A stretch of 64,000 bases of DNA from assembly GCF_026262505.1 (NCBI RefSeq), contig NC_067204.1:21049300-21113299 (forward strand). The letters run 5' to 3'. This DNA comes from Trichomonas vaginalis G3 (lineage: Eukaryota; Parabasalia; Trichomonadida; Trichomonadidae). The notes beneath the pieces were generated by a model. That model was not told the origin of the DNA and ran no database searches. It saw only the letters and a program-made list of their open reading frames with translations. A program made the position numbers and the translations under genes. Of this stretch, positions 62,127-64,000 are shown piece after piece. The first letter of the stretch is position 1. Each line of letters opens with the position of its first letter.

Positions 62127-62454
62127 TATGGCAGTCCCAACGGGAACCGCGGTAATTTACCGAGGTTTCCGCACACCGGTTCCTTTTTTTAGGAATTTTT
62201 TAGATTAAAAAATATGCTTTGTAAATCATTTTTTGTAAATCGGCAAAAATTTGGAAATATTCTGACGACAATAAATCTGGGAATAGTATTTTAAATACGA
62301 GAACAACCTATTTAAAAGTGTTTCGCTCGATTTTGTATAATTTCAAATTTTCGCATATAGCTTTCCGTGAATTACCGTGATTTTACCGCCACATCAATAG
62401 TTTTGACCCTATATTACCGCACGGCAATGTTTTTCTCGATTTTGTACAGCCCTA
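62127..62454. mobile_element. Non-autonomous hAT-type MITE, 328 bp
   Basis: Exact 8-bp direct repeats GGTTTAAA flank it at 62119-62126 and 62455-62462. The ends TATGGCAGTCC and, inverted, TAGGGCTGTAC match at 8 of 11 positions. An 8-bp duplication and TA(G/T)GG ends are the hAT pattern. Inside, GGTAATTTACCG and similar sub-terminal repeats occur near both ends. There is no coding capacity. Confidence 0.82.
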
Positions 62455-62635
62455 GGTTTAAATGAGAATATGATTATTAATTGAGAGTTTTAGATAGAAT
62501 TTGAGAATAATCATTTCCAAAAAAAAGAAATTTTTCTAAAATGAGTTTACCTTTGCATAGGATGATGCTCATTCCTTGCAAATATAAAATCATTTTCTGA
62601 AATATAAGGCTAGATTCACATTCTTCAGATCAATT

Positions 62636-62864
62636 GCAAGTTTTTCCTGATTTGCTCATGTATTTGCAGGGTCTATCACTAGGACCCTGCACCTGTATGA
62701 GCAAATCAGGAATTGTATCTGACACATTTGCATCAAAGAAAAAAAGTGCAAGTTTTTCCTGATTTGCTCATGTATTTGCAGGGTCTATCACTAGGACCCT
62801 GCACTTGTATGAGCAAATCAGGAATTGTATCTGACACATTTGCATCAAAGAAAAAAAGTGCAAG
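62636..62864. repeat. Two tandem 112-bp hairpin units
   Basis: Each unit has a long hairpin with arms TTCCTGATTTGCTCAT and ATGAGCAAATCAGGAA, and an inner GCAGGGTC/GACCCTGC stem. A TGTATCTGACACATTTGCAT spacer and an A-run follow. The two copies differ by one base in the inner loop. Confidence 0.93.
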
Positions 62865-63565
62865 TAATCCACCATATGAGCATACATTCGGTGGACAACC
62901 AAATTATACCAAGTATATATGCACTTATACTGAGTATATTGATATATAAGTTGTTTATGCAATCACAAAACCAGCGCTATTCATATCTTTGATATATATA
63001 TATTCAAGAAACAACGATAGAAACTTGGATACATATCTTAAAAAGGGGAATTACGAGATATTGTTTAATTGTGTTTGCATTTGTATATTATAATGCCTTT
63101 AATAAGCTATTATTGATATTTAGAGCAATATAGAGATTAGAATTAATAAAATTTTAAAATAAATAAATTAAATTATTATTATGAATATAGTAGTATATGT
63201 GGATGGGTTGTGTGACTTTTTTTGTAAACGTAAGAATTCATACAATATTGAACGATTTTGTATCATTTTTTTTAACATATGAAATAAAAAATGTATGATT
63301 CTTACGGTTTTTATTCTTACGTTTTTGAATAAATCAAGATTTAAAAAATTTTGTAAACGTAAGACATTTACACTCAGCCCATACATAATGAAATAAAAAT
63401 AAAAATAAAAAAAATTTTTTTAAAAATAAACTTTAAAAATTCATGTCTTACATTTTTGAATAATTTATTTTTATTTTTAATAAAATGCCACAGAAGAGAC
63501 AAAAGGAACCGTTAATGATGAAGATGAAGATGAATTTGATGAGTTCAACATAGAACTTTAAGAAA
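62865..63565. other. Gene-free stretch with GTAAACGTAAGA repeats
   Basis: TTTTGTAAACGTAAGA occurs at about 63222 and 63351, with inverse-like CTTACG/CTTAC strings at about 63301-63325. They may be the ends of a small worn element. No gene is supported. Confidence 0.45.
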
Positions 63566-63864
63566 CTAATGATTATTTGAATTTATGAAATCAATTATTT
63601 GATTCATTCTTTCTTCAATCTCTTCTATTCTTTTTGTTAAATCATCTATTTTCATTAATGAGGTGATTCTTGATTGAGGAATAGATTTCAAACTAATCAC
63701 CCCTTTTATTTTTGAAATTTTGAATCCATCAACTTTAAACATTTTATTCAATTTACATGTTGTCAATTCTTCAAATAATTTTTTATTATTAGCATAATAG
63801 TCATTAAATTCTTCAACAGATGAAAAAATGAGTGGGGGACAAACTCGCCCGTTGTCACTTTTTC
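63566..63864 (-). pseudogene. C-terminal fragment of an unrecognised protein family
   Basis: The open frame reads KSDNGRVCPPLIFSSVEEFN, then YYANNKKLFEELTTCKLNKM, KVDGFKISKIKGVISLKSIP and an end coiled coil (KIDDLTKRIEEIEERMNQII). It lacks an ATG at its 5' side and has stops just upstream of about 63864, so it is a fragment. The composition is clearly protein-like and not AT-random. I cannot name the family. Confidence 0.55.
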
Positions 63865-64000
63865 ATTAACCTTAAACTTGTAATTTTCATTATTTTAATT
63901 AACCTTATTTCTTTCCCAATTCCTGATTTATTTTATTCACTTACTATTAAAAGTCACATTTTAATAAAATATAATAATTTATTTATAGCATTTTTTACTA

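Noticed and set aside
1-64000. tRNA, rRNA or snRNA genes
   Set aside because: I looked for tRNA arm patterns and rRNA-like stretches and saw none; a covariance-model scan would be needed to exclude small RNAs.

Overview
The window is AT-rich eukaryotic DNA with compact, almost intronless genes and very heavy repeat content. It fits a parabasalid, most probably Trichomonas vaginalis. Supporting signs are a mariner element with an intact DD34D transposase, a Polinton-like element of about 24 kb, lineage-typical ankyrin proteins, an Inr-like TCATTT box just before one start codon, stop codons that overlap TAAA, and a 25-nt intron with a TCTAACAAACAG 3' end. The species call is inference; the sequence features are direct.

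Layout. 1-5605: about 47 tandem units of ~120 bp, each built from small hairpins. An AT-rich spacer follows, then two-plus inverted copies of the same unit (7507-7779). 9948-15632: four host genes, namely an unrecognised acidic protein, a PHO80-type cyclin with the short intron, a mucolipin-like channel (all minus strand) and a RasGEF (plus strand). 16065-39749: one Polinton-like virus-like element with poly-A/poly-T ends, terminal inverted repeats and a CAAAT target duplication. It carries an adenine methylase, integrase, packaging ATPase, D5-type SF3 helicase, capsid candidates, a phage-style tail fibre, an HNH nuclease and three KilA-N-type proteins. No protein-primed DNA polymerase is visible. 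It is old enough to carry roughly four to six breaks, but its ends and most frames look whole. 40130-49818: host ankyrin-RING protein, a MITE with a mariner nested in it, a second copy of that MITE, a frameshifted ankyrin gene, a VPS9-domain protein, and a protein kinase cut off by an insertion. 49819-54948: a 5.1-kb element with 495-bp near-identical inverted ends and an interior made almost entirely of hairpins. 55750-56710: a GC-rich hairpin array whose arms co-vary. 57951-59317: a Kolobok-like transposase in two frames. 62127-62454: a hAT-type MITE with a clean 8-bp duplication. 62636-62859: another hairpin tandem. The window ends in a fragment of an unrecognised family.

How the parts relate. 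The host genes lean towards membrane traffic and signalling (VPS9, RasGEF, TRPML, kinase, cyclin), without an obvious operon-like logic. The Polinton-like element is organised as a virus: very short shared promoters between divergent genes, a TTTTTA box 10-20 nt before most starts, and repeated palindromic modules (GGTGAGA/TCTCACC, or GGTTAGA/TCTAACC near the right end). The most unusual theme is a class of hairpin arrays. At least five unrelated sequence families share one architecture: units of ~110-135 bp made of hairpins, arms that change together, and in two cases an array facing its own inverted copy across a spacer.
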